Positions 12,997 to 25,542 of a stretch of DNA of 64,000 nt are shown here, piece by piece. Each line of letters opens with the position of its first letter. Position 1 is the stretch's first letter. The notes under the pieces are model-generated. The model was given only the letters and a program-made list of their open reading frames with translations. It made no database searches and had not been told where the DNA came from. The DNA is from Scortum barcoo (lineage: Eukaryota > Chordata > Actinopteri > Centrarchiformes > Terapontidae). The stretch lies in contig CM041531.1 in NCBI GenBank assembly GCA_023238725.1, forward strand, positions 7,291,113 to 7,355,112, in the 5' to 3' direction. Both the position numbers and the translations under genes were made by a program.

Positions 12997-13115
12997 ATAG
13001 AGACAGACAGACGGACGGACAGATAGACAGCAAAACAGGGTTTATAGAGATAGACAGAAAAAAGTTTTACAGTAGATGGATAGAGGTATAGACATAAAGA
13101 CAGAGATACAGATAT
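12997..13115. repeat. degenerate GACA/GATA tetranucleotide tract
   Basis: Imperfect runs of gaca, gata, ggac and taga follow each other over roughly 120 bp. This is a decayed microsatellite inside the first large luzp2 intron. Confidence 0.7.
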
Positions 13116-13351
13116 GTAGGTTGAATAAAAGTGACATCTGTCCAGTCAAGGTACATTTTGACCCAATTTCCAAAAAATGTACAGTGGGTGGCAACGGTTC
13201 ATCATTTGGTTGCTTTTACCATTATAGAAGAAGAGGGCGCTTTGAAATGACGTAAATAAAGTAGCTCCACTCAAACCTAAAATCATGGAAAACCATGTGG
13301 AAAACATGAAAATATGACATTTATGGTTGTACCTTAAGTTAGCGAATGTAA

Positions 13352-13390
13352 CGCTGTATTCACACCAAACGCAAAGCAAAGTTTGACCAC
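13352..13390. repeat. fragment of teleost cacaccaaacgcaaagc repeat
   Basis: The phrase ttcacaccaaacgcaaagca resembles a widespread fish repeat whose typical form has gtgttcagaccaaacgcgaagcg. A longer related copy lies at about 40248-40335. The call rests on recall of this phrase only, and the extent is uncertain. Confidence 0.35.
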
Positions 13391-14130
13391 AGTTAATTTG
13401 CAGATATTCTCCTCTCTTTCTGCCTCCTCACCTCAGCTGAATGAATCAGGCTTACTATAATGTAAGTCTTAGTAAGGCAGTCATGTTGTTGTTTATACAT
13501 ATTTACCCACATCATGATTAATTAACCAAATATTATTCCATTGCACTTTGCTGCATTTTGCTTTTATCAGTGTACCAACTTTACCACCTGTGAGAACTTT
13601 GTGTTTTTTGTTGTTTTTCCCACTGAGATCTTTTACACACAAATATGTATTTATAAAAACAGTTGGATGGAAACTTTCTTGCAGATAGATACAGGAGATA
13701 TAGATAAGATGAAAAAAGATATTTAAATGGAGTTAAAGGAGAAATATGACTGATGAAATATGACTATGATTTACTAAACTCTAAAATGTGACCCACTTGA
13801 CCTATTGATTTGTTATTTTAAAACTCAAGCCAGGGTTCCTTTATTTGCATATTAATCAATGAATCCAATTAGTCACAGCTAGTCTTGCAAGGCCCACAAT
13901 ACCTAGAATATGAAAACATCTGCCCTCGCTGAAGACACTGAGAGAAACCCTGTGAACTGCTGCCGAGTCCGTGTGGAGGCTCTCGGTGTTTCAGCTTTGA
14001 GGATGGCTGTGTATCAAGCTATCTAGGAGACAGCCTCTGTGTTCAATGTGCCTACTGATGTGGAGCAGCAGAGTGAATGTCAGAGCTGGTCACTGTGTCT
14101 GTTTAGGGGTGGCAGTAAAGATCTGCTCTA

Positions 14131-14132
<2 letters not shown>

Positions 14133-14162
<30 letters not shown>
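14133..14162. repeat. GT microsatellite (15 units)
   Basis: Uninterrupted tg dinucleotides, about 30 bp, roughly 340 bp upstream of the next luzp2 exon. Confidence 0.95.
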
Positions 14163-14165
<3 letters not shown>

Positions 14166-14502
14166 CTTACCGATGACGGACGAGAGCCAGTCGTAACCTA
14201 GGAACCTGCATGTGTGTGGGGATGGTGGCAGCAATGTGTGTTGTGGGAGTGAGAATTCAGGTTTAGACAGTGGGCAAGAAGCCAGTGCATGACTGCATCA
14301 TTGTGTGGACTATGCAGTTCAGTGAAGGGGAGATTTGATATTTTCTTCCTCTCAGTAGAGGCTTCCTTTAAGCCAGAGCTTTGCCCAGGGAACACTCACA
14401 AAGGAGTCTTCTGCTGCAGCTGGCAGAATCCTGCTACGTGATCTAAAACCAATTTCGCTATTTGAATAAGCTAACACTTATTTCCTTATCTTCCCCTTGC
14501 AG

Positions 14503-14565
14503 TCCAAAAAAATCCAGGCTCAACTGAAAGAACTGCGGTACGGGAAAAAGGATTTAATTTTTAAG
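14503..14565 (+). CDS. luzp2: luzp2 internal coding exon
   Basis: The exon encodes 21 residues, SKKIQAQLKELRYGKKDL followed by IFK. This is almost identical to the remembered mammalian LUZP2 segment and is the most diagnostic part of the window. The charged, leucine-containing pattern continues the coiled coil. The acceptor follows a pyrimidine-rich tract ending ttgcag and the donor is gtaagt. It is phase 0 on both sides and joins directly to the AEE end of the previous exon, as in the known protein. Confidence 0.97.
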
Positions 14566-17500
14566 GTAAGTTCAAACTGAAGGGGGGTGGCTTTATAGTA
14601 GCTCCAGACCAGGGGTAAACAGGTACTTCAGACCACCGTGGAAGGATGATCCCATCACAGGACGTACTCCAATTAATTCAGTCCGCAATTATAAAGTCCC
14701 TCCCAGTCAGCAGCCAGCGAAGTTAATTGGCCAGCCAGACCACATACTGCTACGTCCTGTCCTCTGTTTTCCCCCCCTGAAAGATCCGTCCCATCCTTTT
14801 CAATCATGGGAGGTATGTAGATAAATGATGTGGACAGCGGTGGATGAAGTTGATACAGAATTATGCATTAGATCATATAAGGGGATCTTAGAGACATAAA
14901 TTGCAGATGACACCATGTATTGCTATAATTCAGTGGGTACCACATATTATAGGGCATCAGAAATTTGTCTCCTCACATACTTCCTCTGCAAGCTTAGTAT
15001 AAACGGCGGAAAACAAGGAGCTGTTCTGTATTGTTGCCCACCCGTACATACTCCACTGCCCCTTCTATTGCAAGGACTAAATGTTCTTAGATCTGAGGCA
15101 CTCACGTAATATTTAGTGGCATTTACCAGTGCATGGGCTGACCTTTCAGACCTTGTTTGCAGTGTTAAAATGTCAACATTTCTGCCATGTCGGCCTGTAA
15201 TGCCATTTTTTAAATGTATGTTTTGATCCTTCAGACCCATCATTCCTAAAGCTCTGTCAGACAGAAATGAATAAATAGGACTCAGTCCTCCTCACACACT
15301 AATTTTGTGCTTCGAGCCCGACGTCTGAATATATTGTCCCTGGATGTCCTGTTCCTTGTTCTATTTCTAGCCTGTGAATGATGGATGCATTGACTTGTTT
15401 GCTTGGTGTCACTGCTCGTAAATTGTTGTCTCCAAATTGCATCAGTCACTCACCCAACACAACCTTATTGGTCAATGTCACAAGACTTCATGCAGACCTC
15501 AGAAATAATGTGGATTTGCATTTGTAGAGGGATAAAGCTAATCTGATCAGTCTTTTATATAAAATATCTATAAAATCTTGTGGAGATGATAGACACTCTG
15601 CTTTTTTTTTTTTCCCCTAATGGAAAGGTCAGATGGAACTGCATCATGTCCCTGTGACTCACACCACACCCCCCTACCCCCTGCCCCCGACCCATCCGGC
15701 TATTCCTGAAAACTCATGTATTCCACATATGCTGTGATCAAAAGCCCAGCAGGCAATGAGGGAGCAGGAAGTGAAGAAGAGTCACTCAAGATTTGGAAAT
15801 GTCATCAGCCTCACAGGGGGAATTGTCAGTCTAGGCACCTTGACCGGGAGGCAACTGAATTGGTTATGACGGCTGTTGTACCACATCAAACTACATCTTG
15901 CTGCACAATGTCACGGTACACAACAATTCAACAACCTGACAAGACTGGAGACACAAAAAAAATCAAGAAACCTCAAAACCTAATTATTTCATCTTGGGAA
16001 CTATTCGGTTTGTCTTGGAACTGAGAGGTATGGCCCTGACAGAAAAATAATTGTTAAACCATACAAACAGAAAAAGGTACCGTTGTGCTGTAATCCACAT
16101 TCACAAGATGGGGACATACAGTACCTGTTGTACCAAGACAGAAGTGTTGTCGGTGTTTTCTTCATTGGATAATTTTCCATTAATAGCCCTCAGATTTGAA
16201 GAACAACTTTAAAAAGAGACTCGAGTCTGTGAATCCAAACCATGCAGTGCCAGTATTTCACTGTAAACACCACACACAGGCAGGTTCCCCCCCTCGCTCG
16301 CTCGCTCAGCCATAACATTAAAGCCTTCACACAAACTGACGGTGCCTTCCCCGCGTTTCCCTGCGAGACAATATTTTTGGCAGAGGAGCTGTATTCAAAC
16401 CTTCACATCTTCTTTTCTCTACCAGTCCACTTTTAAATGTACCCCTAGAGCTGATTCTCTCCCAGCTTAGGAAAAAAAAAGACGAGAAAAATGACAGCCT
16501 GATGTAGTTGCATGCCTCGTCTAGCAGAGTGGCTATTAGCCCGTTGACCCTACACCTCTATAATGGACTCAGCACAGAAATATGGAGCTTTAGACTTGGA
16601 GGCACTAACCCTGAAAGTCAGCATTTCTGGGTCAGCGGCCGTGCGCCCGCAGTCCTCTGAGGACTGTGTGCTGATGATGCTCTGCGTAATGGATGTAATG
16701 GCTCTCTACTGTAATGCTACACAGCCGCATGCATGCACATACAAACACACAGTCACATCTTCAGAAGAAATACTGAGAGTAGGCTGCAGCAGCCTGGACT
16801 CATGATTATTCAGTACTCTCCTCGTTATTACACTCAGCACTTGGTGTTTTGCAATATTTTTTCTGAACCCCACACAAACATATGCAGAAATGTTTCGGGC
16901 AGTTCAAAGTGCAGCATTTTGTGATGCTGTTCTGAAGGAAACCACCATATTACAATTCCCACTGCCAGTAATTTGATGGCAAATATCCAATAATGCGTCA
17001 CCAGTCTCTTGGAAATTGGACTGTTCTTTTTTTTTTAAACCAGTAACCTTCAGTATCCTCTTATGTTGAAAATAATTCAAATGTGTATCAGTGAATAGTT
17101 GATTTTACCTTTTACCACAAAGAGATTATATACAGGGCTTTGAGTCCATGATTAAAGAACTGTTCCTCAAACTTTGTTACCTTCAGCTACAAATGACGCG
17201 ATTGTCCTAAACCCGCCGTAAATAAAAGACCTTCTGAGGGGGAAAGATATGATTCTTTGGCTTCTTTGAAAACCCGCAGTGGTGAATGTTGCCCCGTCCT
17301 TGACTGCCGCCGCATGACTCATCTGTTGGGAAAAAACTTAAACATCGTTTTAGCTGCCCCGCTGAGTGGTAAAAGTGACATGTTCATCATTAAAATTACC
17401 ACTTTGCTGGCAGAAATCGAGATCAAAATCACATGAAATCAGCAAACATGCCAAGTGTCCCTGCTGTGCCACAAAACTTGCTGAGGTGCCGCATACGTCT

Positions 17501-18450
17501 AAAAAACTTCCCCAAAACTATCAATCAGCCTCATCACCAATCTCAGTTTCAGTTTTTTTTCCTTTCACAGAGATTGCAGATGCTATTTGTGGGTTAGCTG
17601 ACCTTGGGTGATTCAGAATGTAAGCCCTGTGCAGTTTATCATTTTGAGAGGCCAGTACAAGAGGCCCAATAAAAGTTCATCAGCAAGGCCAGTTTTACTC
17701 CGACTGCATGCAAATGATCCCAGTAAGACTTTCTTTTCTTTTTGCTGATGAATTTATCAATATTAAAAGACTCCTCCGAGGGAACTCTGTTGATCCTCAT
17801 ATAGAGTTAGATTGGCTCATTTACTGGAAAAAAAGAAGCCTTTATGTGTGTGTTGTTCAGCTCAGGGATTAAACTCTAGCAATGATGCTCATTAAGGGGG
17901 TTGATGGTTTCTAGGGGTCTGTTCTTATAAGTGCCAAGATTAAACATTTCTTCCCTCTAAAGGACAGATGTGATCTTTTCTAATGTGCCTTTGAATGAAC
18001 TTATCCGATTCCTTATACCCTCTGTATTCTGCACTTCTCCGTGCTCCATGAACTAGATCGGAGGTGTTGTTCGGCAAAGCATTTCAGTGGTAAAATCAAA
18101 TGAAGAATCCATTGATATAATGCAGCAATGATTATGAAGGTTTATGAGACCTCGTTACTCTCCTGTTTAAAGACACAAGGGATTCATTGAGTGCTAAGAG
18201 TGCATAATGTGCAAGAGGCTTAGTGCTCGATCAATGTGTGTGAGTGTGTGTGTGAGGTGTCATAATACAGATTTTAAAAAGTCAGGACAAAAGTGATGAT
18301 CAGCAAAATAATAGAGAGGAGTCTCAATCCTTGGTGCTACAGATCTGTGTTACTGATAGTGCCGGAAGGGGAGGCGAGGCTGGGATGGAGAAATACTTTG
18401 TGTAGAACAAAAAGGGTTCAGCTGACTCAAAAACCATGTCTTTTCTGCAG
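14566..18450 (+). other. luzp2: luzp2 intron (3.9 kb)
   Basis: AT-rich intron. I see a C-rich run near 15665-15690 and a small ctcgctcgctcg run near 16295, but no clear transposon, RNA gene or exon. It ends in ttttctgcag. Confidence 0.85.
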
Positions 18451-18525
18451 GGGCAGCAGCTAATGGACTTGGAGCACAAGTTGACCGTAGCCAAGGAAGA
18501 ACTGGAGAAGACTGCACTGGACAAG
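18451..18525 (+). CDS. luzp2: luzp2 internal coding exon
   Basis: It encodes 25 residues beginning GQQLMDLEHKLTVAKEELEK and ending TALDK. The counterpart I recall in mammals reads AQQLTDLEQKLAVAKNELEK. Leucines at heptad-like spacing identify it as the leucine-zipper part of the coiled coil. The acceptor is tctgcag and the donor gtaaat. It is phase 0 on both sides. Confidence 0.96.
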
Positions 18526-19297
18526 GTAAATAACTGAGAAGAAAAAAAAACGAGTTAAATGAGATTTCATTTAATATCCTGCTGTAAGTATGATATCTTT
18601 GCAGCATCTCTTTATTTATAGGTTGTATAACTAACCATGTCTCTCACATCTGACCCATTTACACCCTCCAATGTCAAACACTGAATATAAATTACTGGAA
18701 TTATTTAATGGTGAAGGTATGTGTAGTAATATTAGTCTGTATGGATTCCCATTGTGAACATTGGAGCTAAATGTGGTAAAAGTAAACTTAATCCCCAAAT
18801 GATGGAAATTTTCTCATTGCTGATTTTCAAAATGTTGAGCTTCAGCAGGTTCAGCATACATGGCACCTTTAAAACATGAGGTTTAATATTATTTTTATAT
18901 GCAGTTATTGACACTCTGCCACTGATGGTAAGTTGAATGACTTAAAAATGAATGGGGGAGAAAAGTGCTGATTAAGAAAACGGGTAATTCTGGTGCTCAG
19001 CTCAGGAGCATCGACATCGGAGGCGGCTGTAAAATAATAAAACCAATCATTCTGTCCATTATTCTTATTGATCAGAAGTAAATGATCTTTTGAACATACC
19101 TCCTTTTTTTTTTTTTTTATTGCTCTTGTGAGTTCCGCTTCATGTCTCGCCTAACGATGCCTCCTAGCTGTTCCAGAGTCACTTTAAAGCGCGGCCTCCC
19201 ATGGCTTTAATGCCTAAGTAAATTTCTCATGTGGATGGATGGAAGGGACTGAGAAATCTTCTTGTGTGTGTGTCTGTGTAATCTTGTCTGGGGACAG
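18526..19297 (+). other. luzp2: luzp2 intron (0.8 kb)
   Basis: Short AT-rich intron with a T14 run near 19104-19118. Nothing else recognisable. It ends in a TG-rich stretch and ggacag, a weaker polypyrimidine tract than the other introns have. Confidence 0.9.
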
Positions 19298-19465
19298 GAG
19301 TCTCAGCTGAAGGCGCTGAAGGACACAGTTCACATCTGCTTCTCAGCTGTCCTGCACAACCAGCCCAGCAGCAGTCAGAGATTTCCCACCTCCCCCACCC
19401 ACTTGTTCAGATACTCATCACTCATCAACAGCTCCAGAGTCACCTTTCAGCAGCCACATGCCAAG
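19298..19465 (+). CDS. luzp2: luzp2 internal coding exon (end of coiled coil and start of tail)
   Basis: It encodes 56 residues. The start, ESQLKALKDTVHICFSAVLH, aligns with the remembered mammalian ESQMKAMKETVQLCLTSVF, giving the last coiled-coil turns and a conserved cysteine. The rest is a diverged Ser/Pro-rich tail (QPSSSQRFPTSPTHLFRY and onward, ending QQPHAK). The mammalian exon is about the same length (54 residues from memory). An N-S-S sequon lies near residue 44 of the exon, of possible interest because LUZP2 carries a signal peptide. Donor gtaatt, phase 0 borders. Confidence 0.95.
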
Positions 19466-22331
19466 GTAATTCAGTATTCAGCTCAGTTCCACCTAATTCA
19501 ATGTTTATCTAAGCGATGGCCCGGGTCGCTGTGAGAATCCAGCCTTTTTTATATTTAATGAATGGGTCAAGTGATATGCTCTGCCATACTGGATATCTAC
19601 TGTCGATCCTGCTGTCCTTGAACGCTATGTCTCACTCTAAGACGTTTACATGCCCTCTCCAAAGATGTCACAAAGACGAGGATCCATATTCAGCATTTCT
19701 GCAACATGAAGTGTTTTTATTCTTCACTGTGTTCTCAAAAATACTCAATTTTCACCTTTTCTACTTCTCTTCATTTTACAAGGGCTAAAAGAGCACTGAA
19801 AAACTTTTATTCATCAAAAGTTCTGTCACCTCATGTTTTGCAAAGCAAATTATTACAGTAGCTTTATTAAATAATTTAATCAAGGTGGCACTGTAATTAT
19901 TTTTCCAATCAAAAAACGATTAGGCAGCACTTTTCTAAGTCATAAGAACATTTCTAAACAGCAACGTTTTTTTCATTTTATCAGGCTTTTGTTGTAACAA
20001 AATCATGAGCTCTGCCTGCCTCATTTAGGTAATTACATAATTTACATATATAATTACAACAGTTTAATATTGAAGTTGGCAAAAAAAAAAATAAGACACC
20101 TAACATTACTAAAAAAAGAAAGGACCTTTAAAAGGCAATACCACTGCATGTGCAAAAAGTGTTTTAGTCTCAGAAACTCTTTGAAAGTCTCAAACAAAAT
20201 GTTGACTTCTCTCCTACAATTATAGCTGAACTCATGACACGGTTGTCTAACTAAATGATAATGTTAGCAGTGAACATTTAGTGCAGCTGTAATATTCAGA
20301 GCAACACATTTTGTGGCATGGATACGTGTCATTGTGGTGATTATGGCTGATTGCAATGTCCAAACATTTCAAAGCTGCCTCATTCACAGTGGCCTTGAGT
20401 GAACAATGCAGGCTTTGCACTCAGCCTGCATGTGTGTATTCCTACAGCCCTTTGATATTACTGAAAGCATGAACAGGTTTTTTCACAGACTTGTCATCGA
20501 AGGAAACGCACAGGGGTAATTAATACCTAGAACAGTGGCTCTATTCCATTTAAGTGCATCAGTAGGCTGATGTCAGACAGCCAGCATGCAAAACACCAGT
20601 GCCGTGGATCAGGCAGAGCTAAATGGAGTGCAGTCCTTATTAATCTCAGTAATTACACCTGTGGTTTTCCTGCTCTGACCTGTCAAAGTGTGTGCAATTA
20701 AAAAGGCCTGTAGCGCCGGCTTCGCCTCGCAATATCCGGTCAGTTTGATTGTCAGCGACCCCGGTTTAAACACAGCAGTTACGATGTCTTGGATGGACAT
20801 AAGATAAGTTTGTTTTGTAAAGTGAAAATGGAAAGCAAGTTGGATTTGGGATTTGCCTCTGTAATGGTGGAGTATAATTTTCGCTCTGACTTTCCAGATA
20901 AGATAAAGCAGGCTGCTGTTTTTTTTTTTCTCTCTCCTCTCCTCTCTGTGTAAACACTCTCAAATTGAAATTCATTTCACACTGTAACTCCCAGCTCGGT
21001 GACATCATGGAATATAACTCGGTGCCAAAATATTCACCTCACCGCACATCAGAGCGTACATAATGCACTGTCTGCGATATGAATTTAAGTGTTAGCCGAT
21101 TATTACCTCTTTTTGAAGTGGCTATTTGTCAATCTGATGCCCTAAGTATCACTCTCAGGAGAGAAATAGCCCAGGAAATAATTACTACCAAATATAACAG
21201 TTGGGCAAACACAATTCCAGAGGTTGTTTAGAATAATAACATGACTAAATCAAGCGGCGGGCTAAGTAGTTTATGTCAGTCTTTAAATTCTATGCTGCTG
21301 TAGCTTTCGAAGTAAAGCCCAATTACTCTGTTGCATAATGGGAGTTTGGTACATTGGACTTAAAATTTGTTCTCTATGAAATTATTAACTCAACGTGACA
21401 CAGCCTTTGTTTGGAGCCTCTCAAAATCAAGGTCACAGTAGACTCAACGTAGGGCTCAGGATTTAATCCCTTTTAAGAGTACAAAAAAAAGGTGACTGCC
21501 AAGAGGATTCAAAAAAAAAAAAAAATAGGATTATGTCTTCAGTGCAGTTATCGCTTCTTGTTTTGCTGGTGAAAGACTTGACATTTTTGAACTAATGTCA
21601 CGTGTCAAAGTTTTATTCAGTCAATATCTCAATATATTTTTTGTTCCTCAAAAGTAACCAATACTGATGGATTCAAAACAATACATCTATTTCTGTGGCT
21701 CTATAGAGCTCAAATGCACAGAATAGACACATTTTTGTTTCTTGAAAATATACTTCAAAGTACCTACGCTTATTTTTCCCTCAGCCAAGCAGTCGTGTCA
21801 ACCTCAATCAGAGATCAGGTTAGTTCTGATTTCTGAAAAGCAGGAGCCGCAGTCACTTTGAAATCATCAAGTCGGCCACAGCACTGCAGTGCCTTATCTG
21901 CCATGATCCTGGTGAGCAATTCTGTCTTTAAGAGGCTTTACTCTCCTGAAAGCAGTCACAATTTACTCTGTGTCTCTTTCTTGGGTGCCTAACAGATTTG
22001 ACATGCCACTTAGAGAATTTTTTTTTTTTTTTGGTTCTCTCTCTTTCTTAGTATGTCTCAATACCACCATCCCCACCGATGTCAGCAGTGTCCCTCCGCT
22101 GTGGCGTCGTAACAGAACAATATTCTGTAATTGACACTTTCTGTCCATAATCTAAACTCTTGTCAAGGTTTGTAGCAAAACAGGATGATCCCATTATAAC
22201 AAGGCTGTATTTCTCCATCATCTTCCTTTCATTACTGTGAGCCAAATGCAAGCGCATGGGCAAAATAAGCATCTCACAAAAAGACAAGACAAGTAAAGGA
22301 AACTCAAGGTAGGTGTGGGTTGATTTTTTTC

Positions 22332-22370
22332 TATGCTAATGAAGTTTATGCTTCCCACTTCATTAGCATA
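22332..22370. other. perfect 14-bp inverted repeat with 11-nt loop
   Basis: tatgctaatgaagt (22332-22345) is followed after 11 bases by its exact reverse complement at 22357-22370. The arms contain TAATGA/TCATTA, a homeodomain or POU-type core (atgctaat resembles an octamer-like site). It could act as a paired factor-binding site or form a hairpin. The arm is shorter than expected for a microRNA precursor. Confidence 0.55.
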
Positions 22371-25300
22371 CAAATAGCAGCACTCCACTTGTGAGCAGTT
22401 GCTAGCTCCATTATCTCCCGTAGCCGCTGTACACTTTGACGGGCTGTCTGATAAATCTGAGAGCGGCCTCACTGTAAAGATTAGTGGGGCGCTCCATCTG
22501 TCCACTCTGCCTGTGCATGCGGAGGTGGGTCAGATCTCATTTAAATCACTGCCAAATTTATCTCAAATTAAGTCGTATAAAAAACAACAACAACAACAAC
22601 ACACAATAGCACTTCCTGTGCATAAAAGAGTCAGACAGCCCACAGCTGAGAAGGTCGATAACAATCCACTAACAGAGGCAAATGTCGAGAACTTGGTTCT
22701 TTGATGACCATGTGGTGTTCCTCATTAAGCTTGTTAACAGCATGAAAGCACTCACGGTGTTATTATTGCATCCTTTATCCTAGTTTGTGTTGTGCAGTTT
22801 TGATCCTGACATATTAGTGAAATGTAGCTGAAAGCATTTAGTAAGACGTCCTAATATGTCTGAAAATGCAGTGCTAATGACATGCTAATTATTGTTGGTG
22901 ATCAAAAGGCAGTTATTTTGTTTACAGTAGGGAATGATGGCACTAGCACTAACATCAGTGTAGACAAAAATAAAAAATTAAAAAAACTCCAAAGCTTTTA
23001 ACATATGGTGGAAACCTTTATCCACTAACTGAGTGATAAAACATACATTTGAGTTTCCTGAGCACACTTAAGAGTGAAATCCGCTTTGTGTTTTCCAAAT
23101 CCAAAGTGGGTAAGTGCAGGGATGTTTGTTCAAGCACTCACTGACACCACTTTGAGCTTCACGCTCGTAGTTTGACTTAACATAATGGGCCTTAAGCTCT
23201 GGTAGACGCTACAGATAAGACTCTCCCAGACCTTCCCTCTCACATACTCACACACACACACACAAAGCTCTTCTTGCTGGTGAAAGATTCATTAGGGTGA
23301 GGATGCAGAGATCAGCAAGATTGGAGTGGAAGTTGCTTCATATTTAACAGTCTCGGGGAGAGAGCCAAGTCTTGTGGTCCGATAGCATGCAATTTTCATC
23401 AGAGTAATGGGAGATGATGTTTTAGATGCTCGGAGCACTGTGCCGGAGGAGAAATCAGGCATTTCATTGCCTTGCTCTCAGCACTTAGTATTTATTTTTA
23501 TGATTGTTTTCTTGTCTATATAAATCGACAGGATATTCATCTCTGCCACGCAAGGAGGAGATAGAAGGTGGCTGACAGGGTGGAAAAAAAAAAAAGGAGC
23601 TTGAAGATATTTATCAGCTTTTGGATGCAACATCATGCAACAAAAACAAACTTATAAGAAGCCCACTCAAGTTACCATTTCGAATAAAGCTTTTTTTTAA
23701 TATTACATTTTTACATATTACACTTTAACTGTCTGTCAGTTAAAGGTACAATGCTGAGTTTCAGGTAAGAAACATTCTATCTTTATATTTTCTCTGGATC
23801 TTTCTTAATAAATATAGTCTGCCAATGAACAGGACATTCCCTTATAACACATGTTCTGAGTTTAAGCTCTTTATCAAGTTTCTGCTGTAGGATAACTGGC
23901 CTTACGGACACAGAACAGCATGTTAAGTGCCTTCGCTTTTCCATTGCTGTGCTGCACAATTCTGCAGATTCTGTCGGATGCCGGCAGAAGATAAGAAATA
24001 ATGCATGAAATGTTCACCCGAAAGTGGCCACTTCCAAAAGTAAAGCCAATTCCACTGAACCTGCCTAAAAAGATTTCAGCTGACAAAGTAAGAATAGAGT
24101 TTGACAGTGACAGGTAAGGACTGCTTGTGTTAATCTCACAACCATCTCCCTTTTGTGCTCTCAAGAGATCACTTTTGACCCAGTTTGGGAAGGTACTATG
24201 TTCTAGTCCTGTGCAGAAGACTCGCTGCAGCAGATAGGCTGAGTCACTTTTGGAGAAATATCTGCTGTGTAAACTCAAACTGTTTGTTGCTTGATGGACA
24301 ATATGTGATAGAGAGGATCTGGTTTTAGCATAATTTTGACTCAAAATGTAATGACTCATTACTTCAAAATTACTGCATAAAACAGTTTTCTCGATGAAAT
24401 AAAATGTATATGGAAGTCATGGTAGGAAAAGTCTCAGATGTAATGTTCATTTTCTGCACTGCCTGTAAATGTTGAGATATTTCTGAACACAAGTCAAGTG
24501 ACAGGTTCATTTTTCTTGTGTTGAATTTTGATGCCTACATGAGCCACTGGCTCAGATCAACACTGCAGATAGCTTGTTCAGACTGTTCCAAGTACAAGTA
24601 GCTGTAGTAGTAGTAGTAGTTTTTTTTTTTTATGATCCTCTTGCTGGAGTAGTTTTAATCTCATGGTCGGTGAAAATTTGAGCGGCCCCTAAATAATGTC
24701 AATAATTTCCTATGCAAGAGGGTCAAGCAGGAGGCACTTGTACTCAGGGCCACTCGCAGAAAACCTTCTTCACCACACTCAGTTATTGAAATCAGTCCTC
24801 TGCAGACTACACTGTCAGGGGACCTAAAGGATCCACTAGCCTTTTTTTGTACTTGAGATCTGCTCATGGCAAAATTTTGAAACATATCTATCATACATTT
24901 ATTATTTTCATGATATTATGATAGAAAAGAAAGAAAAGACACCAATTATAGACCAAGGGATTCAGGCTCTCTTATAGGTCTCCAAAAGATACTGGGTTAC
25001 TTTACTTCCATTTAACTTTGAGATATAGTGCTCTATCTATAGTTTTCTAATAAAGGCCACTTTGACCCTGCTCACTTTGGACATTTCTGTTGTATTCACA
25101 GTTTGAAATATATCATAAGTGATTATATCTTACTGCCAGTAACATAATGACAGGTGACAAATTAAAGCAAAAACCAACATAAAGTGTGTTAGTAAGGTGT
25201 TGGGCCACCACATGGCCTCTACTGACGGTATGAACGCCATTTTTCCAAAAGATTTTCCTTCATTTGGTGTTTTGATGATAGAGGTGGTGAGCACTGTCTA

Positions 25301-25542
25301 ACACATTGCCAACACCGCAAAATCTTCCATAGCTGTTCTATTAACTTGAGCTCTGGTGACTGTGAGGGCCATAGCATATGATTCACCTCATTTTAATTCT
25401 CATTAAAACCCATTCGGTGAGCCCTTGTGCCCTATGGCTGGGGGCATTGTCATCCTGGAAGAGACCTTTATCAGGACAGAAATGTTTCATCAACAGGATA
25501 AAGGTGATCACTCAGAACAACTCTGGATTGATCTGCAGTGAC

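Larger units (their letters stand above)
3177..14502 (+). other. luzp2: luzp2 intron (11.3 kb)
   Basis: Large intron between the NKSLK and SKKIQ exons. It contains a CpG-dense promoter-like block on the minus strand (about 5215-5310) with a possible polyadenylation signal at 4565-4570, one teleost dispersed repeat copy (about 8040-8335), a 22-bp perfect palindrome (8451-8472), a 58-bp tandem duplication (10318-10434), a degenerate GACA/GATA tract (12997-13115) and a GT microsatellite (14133-14162). No convincing protein-coding sequence was seen. The intron ends in a pyrimidine tract and tgcag. Confidence 0.85.

Noticed and set aside
22332..22370. MicroRNA precursor
   Set aside because: The perfect stem is only 14 bp and does not extend further, too short for a typical pre-miRNA.
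23874..24359. 161-codon minus-strand open frame
   Set aside because: No recognisable domain or motif. The length is near what chance allows in 64 kb at this composition, and no splice or promoter context supports it.
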